DNA from: Ailanthus altissimus
Taxonomy: Eukaryota; Streptophyta; Magnoliopsida; Sapindales; Simaroubaceae
Direction of reading: 5' to 3'
DNA length: 64,000 nt
NCBI GenBank assembly: GCA_946807835.1
Contig: OX327704.1
Coordinates: 1,488,001-1,552,000 of the forward strand
Shown here: piece after piece, positions 12,105 to 23,320 of the stretch
How positions within the stretch are numbered: position 1 is the stretch's first letter
Layout of the letters: every line of letters begins with the position of its first letter
Notes under the pieces: model-generated
The model's database searches: none
Told to the model about the DNA's origin: nothing
What the model saw: only the letters and a program-made list of their open reading frames with translations
Made by a program: the position numbers and the translations under genes

Positions 12105-13077
12105 CGTTGTAAAATTAGTGATTCAACAATTTTAATTGGACAAGAATTGAGATGAATACCAAAGTGAAGAGTTACAAGAAGTCTATAATGTGTAGGATAT
12201 GTATGGAGAAGTCTAGAACGTATGGGACACGAAGGGGGAAGCGAAATGGGACTCAAAGATTTGAAGGAAGTAAGAAAACGCGGGATAGATACTACAGGGC
12301 TGAGCGTCGTGGCGCCCATGGTTGAGCGTTGCGGCTCCTAGGATAGCAACCCAGCGTTGTAGCGCTGGGTCCTTAGCGCCGTAGCGATGGGCGTGATAAT
12401 TCCCAGTGTCGCAGCGATGTGCGCGATAATGCCCAGCGCTGTGGCACCCAGGGACGAGCTCCGCGGTGCCAGACGCCTCAGAAGTTTGTTTTTAATCCAT
12501 ATTTCTAGTTTTAGGAAGTTTTGGACTTCCAAAACAAGTGGACTCTTACTCTAACAAGGAATAAGGTTAGTAGGCACGAAACACACCCTATATAAACACT
12601 TGTAAACCCTTGATTTCAGATTAAGCATTAAGAAAGACTCTAAGAGAAAGGGAGAACTAGGTAGACACTAAGTACTTGTGTGCGCTAGGGTAGAACCATT
12701 GTTTAAGTGATCATTGTTCGTGGTAGAGTAAGAGTTCACTAAACGTTAAGGTCATTTTAAGGGTTTTTCATTAAGTTTTCTTGTGATATTCAAGTGATTT
12801 AAGTGTTTATTGTAATTCTTAGTGAGAGAAACTCATCGTTTACAAGAGAGAGAGAGTTTTTTGTGAATCTTTCTTGTCAAAGGCATACTTTGTGAATGCC
12901 TTGAGATTCAATAATAAGACAATTTGATCTAAATCCACTATAGACATCGGCAAGTTGTTTAACCACATAAAGTTTGTGTATTGTTCTTCTATTTTCTCTC
13001 TCTAAATTCTTAATTACTTTGTTGCTGTGATTTATATTTGACATTTATTGCTTATTTTAATTGCTTCCACTTCAACA
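12105..13077 (+). repeat. 3' LTR of the copia derivative, different U5 subtype
   Basis: It starts cgttgtaaaatt (tg changed to cg) and ends cttcaaca. From 12105 to about 12780 it follows the 5' LTR, including the TATA box at 12589-12596. Its GC module at 12300-12480 is longer, with the cagcgatg-to-cccag unit present twice. From about 12785 it leaves the 5' LTR and follows the solo LTR at 34920-35545 (cttgagattcaataataag, then a variant of the gtagac word). Two LTRs of one insertion should start identical, so this end was probably exchanged or converted. Confidence 0.8.
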
Positions 13078-16000
13078 AATAACAAATACAACTCTCGTAT
13101 ATGAGACATTGGGTGAGCTGAAAGTTGACAAACACAACTATTATCATTTTGTATTTAAAGTAAAACAAAGTGTAATCATCTGAATTTCTTTTAAAAAAAA
13201 CTATTTATGGATTATTATATTATTTTAGGTTTAAATTGAGCTTCTAGTTGCTCAAATTAAGACTTTTAAATTTAATTAGCATGCAAAAAGGCCAGCAATT
13301 AAAGTTTTGTAAGACTCAACGATTTTTAAAGAAGTTTTCCATCATCTAGAGTATTTTGGTGGGTCAATTTTAAAAGCGGGTATTTTTTGATAAAATCGAG
13401 TGAATAAAAAAATGTTAGTTTGATTCGGTTCGGTTTTATATTCTAGATTCATTTTAATTCCTATTTTTGAAAATTTATTGATTTGAGTGGGTTTAAATTT
13501 CAAAATTTTAAATTAAAAAAATTAAATATAAATTTAAAATTGAACTAAACTGGTTTACTTTTGTGATGAAAGTTGATTTCGATCGCTTCTAGCATATATA
13601 GAATCAAACAATTTAATTTCAACTTTATTTTTTTTAGTTTGAACCAACCCAAACCTAAATTTGTGCATTATTAATAAATTTCAATGCCAAAAGCTTAAGA
13701 ACAAAGGTCAAGTCTACTCCCAAACTCATCCAAATAGGAGAAGAGAAGATATTATTTAATAATATCAGAAGAGATCCAATCTTTTATAGTCAAATCTTTG
13801 ATAGGTGTCACAATACACTTGTTTACGCTCAAAATATAACGCGGCTATCGCAGTATAGATTGATGTGTCGATCCTACGAGAAAACTTTTGGCAAAATAGG
13901 TTGGTGAAGTAAAATATTAAAGCAATAGCAAATGAGAAAATTAATTAATTATTTTAAGGGGATGAGATAGAATTGTCTGTGAATTAAGGAAAATGTCTTA
14001 TGATGATTTAAACAAGGCTTCGAGAATCACAATTATGCTTTATAAATCTACTCTACACTTTGATTCAATATTTATAACTCAATTGACAGTTTTACATCTA
14101 AACAATCAATTGAAAGATATGTAAAATATAGCACATTTGATAACACATGCATTTGATATAACTAAACTCTTTTGCAAATATTAACACAAATCATGTTCAT
14201 TTATACAAGTTATCTAAGATCAACAATATATCATCTTGACAATATTGCAGTAATAGATCAACTTGAATATCAAACATTTATTGTCTTTACATGTTATCCA
14301 AGATCGACAATATATCAATCGACAATATTGCGGTAAAATATTAGCATATAAAACAATGTAACCAATAACAATTATAATTCTACAAGAATCACATAAGAAA
14401 AGCATGACTGAATATATAAGAGACATGAGAATTATAACCTTTGGATTATAGAAAATAAAATAGATAAGAGTTTAATCAAAACTAAATTTACAAACATTTG
14501 TGGCTCTTGACAACGAATCAAAGCATAGAAGTAGATTTATTACACATGAAAGTTCATCTCTTAGCCTTGCCAAGAACTCTAGCCTATATTACAATGCATG
14601 CTAATGAAAAGAAAAATAAGAGAGAATTATCTCATGTTGAAAATGTCCTAAGAGTTTCCTTATATAGGCAACGAATGGTAATATGTCATGTGTGATATCA
14701 ATCTTCAATAATTATAGGCCAATAACTCGTTCAGCCACTTGCAGCACATTTTTTATAATGTAAATGACCGATGTAGCCTTTATGGCCAACATGAAAGTTG
14801 TATCATTTTGTCTCTTCTTTCTATAAGCACCGGATTCATGCAAATTGGATGAGTATCCAATGACATATGGGTAAAATTCCAAAAATACATCATATTTCGG
14901 CCAACAACCATTTTACCCACTTGCAATGCAATTTGGTCCATGATAACGGCTGATTTGGATTTTACCATCAACATAAGAGTTGTTGATAATTAAGTCAATA
15001 TTCACAGCTTTAATAATTGTACTAATTGAGTACGTATTTTATAAGATACGGTCTAAATATGTGAGTTGGGTCAAGCTGGGCAGAAGTTATAGCCCGATTC
15101 TATTGTATCTCAATTTTTGACCCATAACATGTTGGATTTGGCTTTTCAATTGTTCTTCAAAATTGTGTAAGATTGAGTCATGTTACTCCAGATTTAAGAA
15201 TTTTTTCATTTCAATTTCTACATTGAAAGTTATGTCCATTTTACCTAAACTTGTGCAAATAATATTAATTAATCACAATTTAAAGAAAACACTTTATTAC
15301 AAACTAAAAGTACAAAAATGTTAAAATTAATGACATTAAATGATGACTGAATCTCTTAATAAATATGCATTTTTATGTATTCATCAACACTCAATTTTAC
15401 TTTGTCGCAATTGTAATTTGATTCGTAATATAAATTATATTTTAATTGCAATATAATTTTCAAAGAAAATAAAATCTAACAATTTAAAGTTGAAAAACTC
15501 TGTCCTCATATAAATATTTTAAAAATATATTTACACATAAATATAAAAGGCAGATTTTTGAAAGGGGTTGAATTGGGGTTGGGGGAGTGTATTGCCAAAT
15601 TCAAAATATTATATAATATAAATTGTGAGGTAATAACAAATAAACAAAATGAAAAATCAAGTCTAAAGTCATGATGTATTATCAAATTTAAAATATTATA
15701 TAATTTAATATTTGTTAAATTCATCGGAATGCATAATGACTTAATTGACATTTTTGATTTCTCGAACACCTGTTTTAGCAGGATTTTGTGTGAAATTTAA
15801 CATAAATTTTAAGAAAAATATTAGTTTAATCCTTAAAGTTTAGTTGAAATATTCAGTTAGTTTACCCAATATTTTATTTAGACGTTGCTGTTTAAAAAAT
15901 AATGCTTTTAATGCATTTTTTGAGACCAGTAAAGTAAATAGATATGTTTTATTATGATAATTTATTCCATATTTAATCAAATTTTATCTTAGTATACTAA

Positions 16001-16747
16001 AAAATGCATTGCCCATTTTTTTATTTATAAAAACATACTAATTAATGTATTTTTAAAAATTTATGAACTAAGTGAATAATTCAAATAAAATTTAGGGACT
16101 AAACTAATATATATATATATACATTATAATTTTAGGGACTTATTATTATATAAACATAGCCCGCAACTTTTTTATCTCTAATTTCTCATTTCTCATAAAA
16201 TTATTAATTTACTCTCATCAAATATTTATTTGATTCTGAAATGACATATTTTGGCCTATTTTAATTTTTATCTCACTAATATTAAATTATATAAATAAAT
16301 AAAATAAATATTTTAAGAGAAATGAGTTAATTTTATTTATTTATTTTCTTCACATGATATAGATTGATAATCATTTTCTTTAACTTTTTATTTATTTTTC
16401 ATACATAATAGAGATTGATAACCCTTTTTTTAACCTTTTTTTTTTACTCTTTTAATATTTCATATGGTTTTAACATAGGTGATAAATTGGCTTATTTTAA
16501 AACCAAATATTCCAATATAAATTTATTGTAAGATAATTTTTAAATCTTGAATCAAGTTTAAGAAAAATTATTTTTGTTTAATTGAGTTACTTTTTAATTA
16601 TATTATCCGGTGTTTATATTTACTATTTATGAGTTACTTTTATTAGTTTTAACTTAAAAATAAGTTTAACTTTGACGGAAAGACTATTATTGAATTTAAA
16701 TACGTGATATAATTTGAATACTATATTTCATGAATTTTTTTTTAAAT
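13078..16747. repeat. Family X repeat, copy 1 (split by a solo LTR)
   Basis: Bases 13130-13814 align with 33905-34610, and 15387-16130 align with 34611-34830 followed by 35551-36150, in the same order and orientation. Landmarks are atctgaattt near 13177, gaaaatttattgatttgag near 13467 and aaaataaaatctaacaattt near 15466. The copy is interrupted at 13820-15386 by a solo LTR, and its right end by the copia insertion at 16748. No coding frame is supported. The sequence from about 16150 to 16747 is AT-rich, shares nothing obvious with other copies and may be a divergent tail. Confidence 0.7.
13820..15386. mobile_element. Solo LTR with perfect ACACT target duplication
   Basis: The segment begins tgtttacgctc, ends attcatca and is flanked on both sides by acact (13815-13819 and 15387-15391). 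The paralogous site near 34612 is uninterrupted. Near its left end is a gtcgatcctacgag phrase, and the 25752 solo LTR has a similar gtcgatcccacag phrase, so both are probably gypsy-type LTRs. Two diverged copies of about 45 bp (around 14212 and 14292, with gacaatattgc) form an internal repeat. Chance open frames inside it encode nothing recognisable. Confidence 0.85.
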
Positions 16748-16905
16748 TGTGAGAAATATAAAGAGAACTATATTTGTATCGAATAATATACAAGATTTAC
16801 TTTTATATAGGCCTAATATATATAAATAATAGGAAATAATATTTTATATTAATATATATATGGTAGGAGAGTATAAAGGAATTATTCCAGAATAATTCCC
16901 TAATA
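16748..16905 (-). repeat. 3' LTR of the nested-into copia element
   Basis: It matches 33013-33190 except for a short gap near its right end. On the minus strand it is preceded by a purine tract (agaagggg, 16906-16913), which is the polypurine tract. On that strand the LTR then starts tattaggg, so the canonical tg has become ta. Confidence 0.8.
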
Positions 16906-16913
16906 CCCCTTCT

Positions 16914-17232
16914 AAAGTTCAAGATGGTACAGTAGAAATAAGGTTGAGTTTGGAGACTAGAGCATAAAAACATAAAGAAAGTAGAGTTTGGTAAAGATAT
17001 CAACAGGTTGTTCTTCAGATAAAATTTAATGGAGCATGATAGTGCTTTGAGAAACGTGTTACCGAACAAAATAATAATCTGTTTCAATATGTTTAGTTTG
17101 CTAATGAAAAACATCATTGTGGATAATTTGGATAGCACTTTGATTGTCACAATAAAGAGGTGTAGCTCTAATATGAGAAATACTCATATCTTTAAGAAGC
17201 CAGCGAAGCCAAACAATCTCTTAGGTAGTATT
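16914..17232 (-). pseudogene. Copia RNase H, C-terminal part
   Basis: Reverse-strand translation gives the end of a copia RNase H: WLRWLL, then YCDNQSAIQI, then TKHIE and an EEQPVDIFTK block. Stops interrupt it. Next to the DNQSA motif, the usual HERTKHIE reads H-stop-QTKHIE. The upstream half is at 19226-19387, separated by a solo LTR inserted at 17232/17233. RNase H removes genomic RNA during reverse transcription; this copy cannot be expressed. Confidence 0.88.
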
Positions 17233-19225
17233 TGTTAGGGTTGGTGCTTACGTGCCATCCCTGAATGTATTTATACTTGTGTATTTATACAAGTGTACAT
17301 TCCCATTAAATCGCTAATACCCAATTATATGGTATGATGCATGTAACATTACAAACATTGTAGATCTAAAGGAGTTCGGATCAAATCTAAAGGGTTTAGA
17401 TAAGAGCTCAAAATCAGCCACCCTAAGACATATAATTGCTAAATGTTAGCACAGCTAAGTGTTAGCTGGTTATAATACTCAGCAGATCTAAGAGTTTGAG
17501 CCTTGTCTGTAATGGGACATAGACTTGGGAATATACTAGTAACTGCATAGTTACAATCGGGTGCCAGGAAATACAAGTTGCGCAAGTATGTTATCAAATA
17601 ATAGTCCCTGATCTATTTCTACCGATGCAGGTCTATCAATGGATACCTTTATATATAGATCAGCATATGTTGTATCTGTCGGGTATAGATGGTCGTTTCT
17701 GACTGACCATGAACTTGGAGCTCGTATTGACATATGGGTATCTAGTTAGGATTGGATATGGGACAGACTCACGAGGGCCTCTGATAGACATTTAATGTAA
17801 GCCGTCAATGGAGGGTCCTTTCGAGTTGAGTAGTATACGTGATCCTTTGACCTAAGTGCCACGGTGGGCTTGTAAGTGATCCACTATACTTTGATTCCAC
17901 ACATGTCACAAACCTTTTATAGTGTAACCGCTAGATATGGTCCGATGCTTATAGAGTCCGGTGCGTATAGATATGGGATCCGTCAGCTCCTATATGGAGT
18001 TTGATATCCAGTTACTTCGAGACTGTATCTCAGAAAGTCTTGTGGCCACAAGCAATCATCCCGGAAAAAAGTTCCGACTGGATGGAATAATATGGCAATA
18101 GAGTTTGCGCATATTGTTCATTGAGATACAAGTCTGGAGATAGGACGTGGATGAGCACTAGGGGATTTGACGGTGATAATCTATATCGCCAACACATCCA
18201 GGATATCATGACGGAAGAACTAAATGTATGCATTGTAACCTCAACTTGTATGGTTCAACGCACTGGTTTGTATATCCATGACATGTGCGTGGGGCATTGC
18301 TCACGAACTTATAGAATAGTTCCATTTGACGAATCAGGCGTAAGACCTAGGGACTCCCGTGATATGGAGTGTACTCATTGTGCACTGGGGCAACGTGTCG
18401 GATTAAATTGTTTAATCTTGCAATATTCAGCGATTCCACAAGAATGCGTGCATATCTGTATTTAAGTGTTAAATACAACAATTAGTTAATAAAATGTTAT
18501 TTACTAATTGTATTATGACATGTAGCGTATTGTAGACCCTAGTTGAGTTTACCTAAGTGTGAAATTTAGTGGGACCCACTTGGAGGTAAACTTGGTAACT
18601 ATTTATAAGGGGCAAAATGATCATGACACACTATGATTATTTAATTGTTAAATAATCATTCTCTCTCTCCTTTTTATATTATATTATATATTATATATTA
18701 TATTATATTATATATATATAAAGAAGCAAAAGAAAGAAAGAGAATCAAGAAATTGGCCAAACGGCCGAGAGAGAAGAAAAGAACAAATGGAGGAGGGGAA
18801 GAAGAAAGAAAGAAGAGAACAAAAAAAAAAAGGAAAGAGAGGAAAAATGAAATTGTTTCATTTTTCTCTCTGCTTCCAATTGGAGTAATTATGAATTGCT
18901 CCAAATTCTCTATTTCTCATCCTTTTAGAGAAAAGGATGTAAATTCCCTCCCGACCATTTTGGGGATTAAGAGTTAATCTCAGGATAAATATGGAGCTGT
19001 TGTTCTAGCTCACAAAGTCCACCGAGTTGGTGACTGGAACTGCACGCGAGTTGGTCTCCATGTGAACTCTAGGAAAAATGCGTGTATAATGTTATATGTT
19101 TGGTGAGTTCTCTAACTTTATAAATATATTAATGTGATTAATATATTTATTTATTGTGTTTATTACAAAATTTATATTTTCACTGCGTTAGGCAATAGAC
19201 ACAATTGCACATGCATACACCCACG
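17233..19225 (+). mobile_element. 2-kb solo LTR inserted in the copia RNase H gene
   Basis: The segment from tgttagggttgg to cacccacg splits RNase H coding sequence. It recurs inverted at 47138-49128 with nearly the same length (1993 and 1991 bp). In that copy the outer end reads cccaca, so the final g here is a decayed a. Flanking gtatt and tgctt are at best a decayed duplication. Inside are a TATA-rich stretch (18670-18720), a long purine-rich run (18720-18850) and the word cgagttggtgactgg. The Lys/Arg-rich frame at 18645-18977 is a reading of the purine run and not a gene. The element family is not identified. Confidence 0.82.
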
Positions 19226-19387
19226 TGCTTAAGATCCTGCTGTGCCGATAATATTTATAAGAGCACAGTACTCAACTTCAGTACTCGAGTGAGTAGTAGT
19301 TATCTGTTTTTTACTTTTCCATAAAGGAGGAAAATTACCCAAGAAAAAACAATACCTAATAATTGATTGTCGATCTGTAGGATCACC
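19226..19387 (-). pseudogene. Copia RNase H, middle part
   Basis: The reverse strand reads GDPTDRQS, then GYCFFLG-like (RYCFFLG), SKKQ and SSTEVEY, the first half of copia RNase H. It ends at the gypsy insertion on the right. The preceding residues AYANAN-stop-AG are found at 29485 onward, so the gypsy element sits exactly between the two codons of the A-G/G-D-P stretch. On the left it runs into the 2-kb solo LTR. Confidence 0.9.
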
Positions 19388-22146
19388 TAATAAAATCCAA
19401 CCCAGAATCCTACAACGTGGACTTAGGCAGGCTCTATTGGGCACCCCAACAGAATGCTTCTCAAAGCTCGCTATCAACCTTGGAAAATTTCATAAGGCAG
19501 ACCCTAAAATTTCTTTTAATTCCTTTTAGATATATTCTCATAAACACGAAATTTTTTTTTATAAAATTCTTGGATTAAAAAGGACAGAGTTTCCCTTATT
19601 TTTCTAAAAATCTATATTTTATAAACTTGCAGAAAATACACTTTAAATATTTCTCACATCTTTTTGCTGTAAAGGGGACCTCCTGTCCCTACCCAAATCA
19701 ATCAACACATGCATTCTTAATCATATTCCAACAAACATTCATAACAGGACAACTAAATATTCAAAAAGGCATAAATATGTACCTTAGTTCCAAAATCTTT
19801 TATTCATATTATACAACACAAAATTAAATATGATATATGTATATGCATTAAATATATACATATAACTTTATACATTCATAAGAGATCGTCATAGGGCTGG
19901 CCCACTATTGATCTATAGGAGAAACTGTAGGCGCAACGTTGTTGGCTGTACTTGGGGGAAAAATAAAAACACAAAAAATAAAAGGTGAGTTGATAAACTC
20001 AATGAGTGGGTGTGAAATCTGAATAATTGTGGAAACATACTGAAAATGTAAAAAAATACTGAAAACTATTCTTAATCGTTTCTAAATCTCGAATACTGAT
20101 AAAACTCTACCGAACGATTTTCTTTATATAAAATTTTAAAAGTTAATAGGCTACTGCTGAAATCTGTAAATATTATTAACAAACATTTTATTTACTGAAA
20201 AAACTACATATCTTATACAATTGTCTAAAACTTTTGCTCGGTTCTAGTCTGTCTGAAAAAGCACCAATGGCTACCCTAATACTGGACCCACTCGTTGACA
20301 TAGCCGACAAAATGAGTCGGCCACAGGGCGGTCTCCGCTAGCAACAACCACTATGACCAATCTGATTAAATGATAAATCTTAGGCACCTCACTGTCTATA
20401 TAGCGGAATATACATCACAGACATATAACGAGACAACACTCTGTAGCATAAGCGACTCACAAACTTAATACCCCAACTCCCCGGAGTTAGTAGCACTCAA
20501 CCTAACTGACTAACCTGCCCATGTATACAAGGTGTACCGGCCTGATCTATACTATTCTCACAGGGATCTGAATTTGATAGCTGATAACTGATAAATGGGG
20601 TACCATTGATATTTGAAAACTGATAGTGTCTAAAAACTATTTTTTGCTGCTGAAAAAGAAATGTCTAAACTGTTGAAAATACTGAACTGTAATTATAAAA
20701 TTTTGCAGTATTTTGAAATGATATATTTTCAATTCTCATTATATAAAAATATCAACTAAAATATCATTATACTTTCCTTAATTCTTAAAAGTCACGTAAC
20801 TTAAGTAAATTACCTGAAACAACAACATTTAAATTAGAAAGCATACAAATATTAATAATTTAAAATAAACTGCATTTAATTTTCTTTAATTGCTTTCTCA
20901 CTCACCAATTGTCCTATGCTAAAGTTTCTTTTCCTGGCTTGGCCTTTCACTGATTTTAACCTTCGGCACCTACAGAGCATAAATTAAGCTTTAGTCCCCA
21001 TAAAATAAAAAAATTACCAAAATACCGCTAGTGTACATTTTCTGCCACCACCAAAATTCATTTCTAAATATTACAATTTTGCCTCCAACAATCTCAATTT
21101 ATGTACAAACTACCATTTTTGTCAAAAGGGTCCATAATCCCTTATAATTATTTTTGGACATAATTATTCCTAATCTTTGTCATAAATGACCATTTTATCC
21201 CATATCCTAACTTTGATTTTCACCCATCAAAACTTATCTTAAAGGTCCTAGAATTCATTCCTAAGCCTCAATTTAAGCTAATTGCACTTGTACCACTAAA
21301 AACCCTAAAATGGCCAAAATGTCCCAAATGAGATTTTTACTATTTTTCAAATTTCGTTTTACCTATGATCTTATCCACTCTTCAAATTTATTTTAATGCC
21401 CTAAATTTATTTAATTGAAGTTCAATTATACAAAAACCTTAATTTACTATTCTAAGGTTTGGAATTCGCATATTTTTAAGCAAATTTACTCTTATTCCAT
21501 CCTTGAATCTTGCTTAAGCATTTGGAAACAACTTGAATTTGGTGTGAATTCCTTGATTTGGCTTAGAAATGTCATGAGTTTCACTATTCATCTCTTTCAC
21601 ATCTTCATTTTCAAAATCCTCTCTCTCTCTCTTTTGTTTTTTTTTTAAACCATTCTTTGAAATAAAACACTTGGCCTTTATATATACACCCAAAAATTGC
21701 ACAATGGCTCAACAAGAAATCCCTAATTGCTACTTAGTCATCTAATTAAAAAGCCTTTGATTGGTGGCTAATAATTTAATAAATATTACTAATAACTAAT
21801 AAAATATAATAATAGAATAATATATGCAATTGTTTTGATTGGTCCATATGTCTTAAAATGCACATACTTATCCAACAAAAATAGCTTGCTTATGGTGTGA
21901 TGCTTATACCAAAGATTATTGGTACAAATATTGAATTTTCACTACGTAGTCAACCGAAAAATTTTAAAAATATTTGTTGAGCACCCAACGCTCAAATTGA
22001 CTATGAAATTATCTAATTGGATATATTACGGCTCACGTAAACACTTAAAAAAAAGTTTCAAGAAGGGTCAAAATCTAAAACTTCTACTCTAATTATCAAA
22101 TACCGAAATTCTGGGTATCTAACTATTTATGGGAACTGGCATTATA
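19388..22146 (-). repeat. 3' LTR of the gypsy chromovirus
   Basis: This 2759-bp LTR is the most complete copy of the family in the window. It begins taataaaatccaaccc and ends ggcattata; both ends are one or two substitutions away from the tg...ca ends. A TATA-like element in reverse complement lies near 21676-21690, next to a CT-rich tract. The frames inside it are chance. Purine-rich atttcacccctcctt (plus strand, 22147-22161) follows as the polypurine tract. Confidence 0.88.
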
Positions 22147-22163
22147 ATTTCACCCCTCCTTGA
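22147..22163 (-). other. Polypurine tract of the gypsy chromovirus
   Basis: In element orientation it reads ttcaaggaggggtgaaat and abuts the 3' LTR. This is the plus-strand primer of reverse transcription. Confidence 0.75.
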
Positions 22164-23320
22164 AAAACTTTTCGTCCTCGAAATTTTAAATTATACCTAT
22201 CTCAAAAAGGTGGAGATGTTGTGCCATCATCTGGTCGTTATGTTTCCACGTGGCTTCTTCTATTCCATGATTAGTCCATAACACTTTCACTAGAGAAATA
22301 CGCTTATTACGAAGCACTTGTTCTTTTCGATTGAGAATCTGCATTGGTTCCTCCTCATACACTAGATTGTTCCTTAATTCCACAAGCTGCTCTTGTAAGA
22401 TATGTACTGGATCTGCTATATACTTGTGAAGTATGGAAATGTGCTACTTTGCCAACCTTCTCTGTGATTTCGTATGGCACAATATACCTAGGGCTCAGCT
22501 TCCCTCGCTATTATGAATCTTAGCCAAATTTTTTTATTATTGTAGGCGGTATACTACTTCGCCAACCTTCTCTGTGATTTCGTATGGCCCAATGAACCTA
22601 GGGCTTAGCTTCCCTCACTTCTCAAATAGTAGCACTCCTCTACAAGGAGAGATCGTCAAGAAGACCTTGTCCCCGACTTTAAATTTCAGGTCCTTTCTTC
22701 GATTGTCTGTGTAGATTTTCTGCCTATCATTAGCTATCTTTAACCTTTGTCTTATAATCTGAATTTTCTCTTAGGTGACTTGGATAATCACAGGACCTAG
22801 AAGCTTCTTTTCACCTACCTCATCCCAGCAAACTAGAGTTCTGCACTTCCTTCCATACAATGCCTCATATGATGCCATTCCAATGCTTAACTGATAACTA
22901 TTAGGTAAACTCCATTAACGGCATGTGGTTATCCCAGCTTCCCTTAAACTCCATTACACAAGCTTTAAGCAGATTTTCCCTCAATCTGTAGGTGAAAAAC
23001 TGTGCTAAAATTTAGTTTAGTACCTAGAGCCAGCTGGGCCAAAATTAAAAACTGAATTGTGGATCTCGGTCTAAAATTATAGATACTAGAGTACCATGAA
23101 GCCGCACGATCTCATCTATATATAATTAGGCCAACTTCTCTAAGGTATAATTACTCTTGATGGGCAGACTTCGTCAGTCGGTCTACAATTACCCATATAG
23201 CATCATGCCCCTTTGGCTACACGAAAACCCTACTATGAAATCCATAGTAATGCACTCCCACTTTTATTCTGGAATTTGAAGCAGCTGTAGAAGGCCTATA
23301 AGTTTCTGATGCTCTGCTTT
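22164..23320 (-). pseudogene. Gypsy integrase core, GPY/F module and chromodomain, decayed
   Basis: From 23320 downward the reverse strand gives an integrase catalytic core with TMDFIVGF (a catalytic aspartate). A GPY/F-like stretch follows (KLSPRYI-PYEITEKVG), present twice because of a 110-bp direct duplication (22451-22560 and from 22561). Last comes a chromodomain-type end, with the block LVKVLWTNHGIEEATW at about 22240-22290. The chromodomain would steer integration toward particular chromatin. Many stops are present. The zinc-binding N-terminus of the same integrase is in the next entry. Confidence 0.85.

Larger units (their letters stand above)
9774..13077 (+). mobile_element. Non-autonomous Ty1/copia derivative with gag only and mismatched LTRs
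   Basis: Two LTR-like ends (9774-10642 and 12105-13077) enclose an initiator-Met type primer site, gag and the start of protease. Integrase, reverse transcriptase and RNase H are absent, and the internal region is only about 1.46 kb. The U3 and R parts of the LTRs agree well, but the U5 parts do not. The flanking five bases (atagc on the left, aataa on the right) are not a duplication. Both facts suggest the 3' LTR was exchanged after insertion. The U3 portions contain GC-rich palindromic modules. Confidence 0.85.

Noticed and set aside
16803..17150. 115-codon minus-strand open frame
   Set aside because: It is an out-of-frame reading over the copia RNase H remnant; the real, broken frame gives the WLRWLL and DNQSA motifs.
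18645..18977. Lys/Arg-rich 110-codon open frame
   Set aside because: It is a translation of the purine-rich block inside a 2-kb LTR. The inverted copy at 47138-49128 does not keep the frame and the composition is that of a simple repeat.
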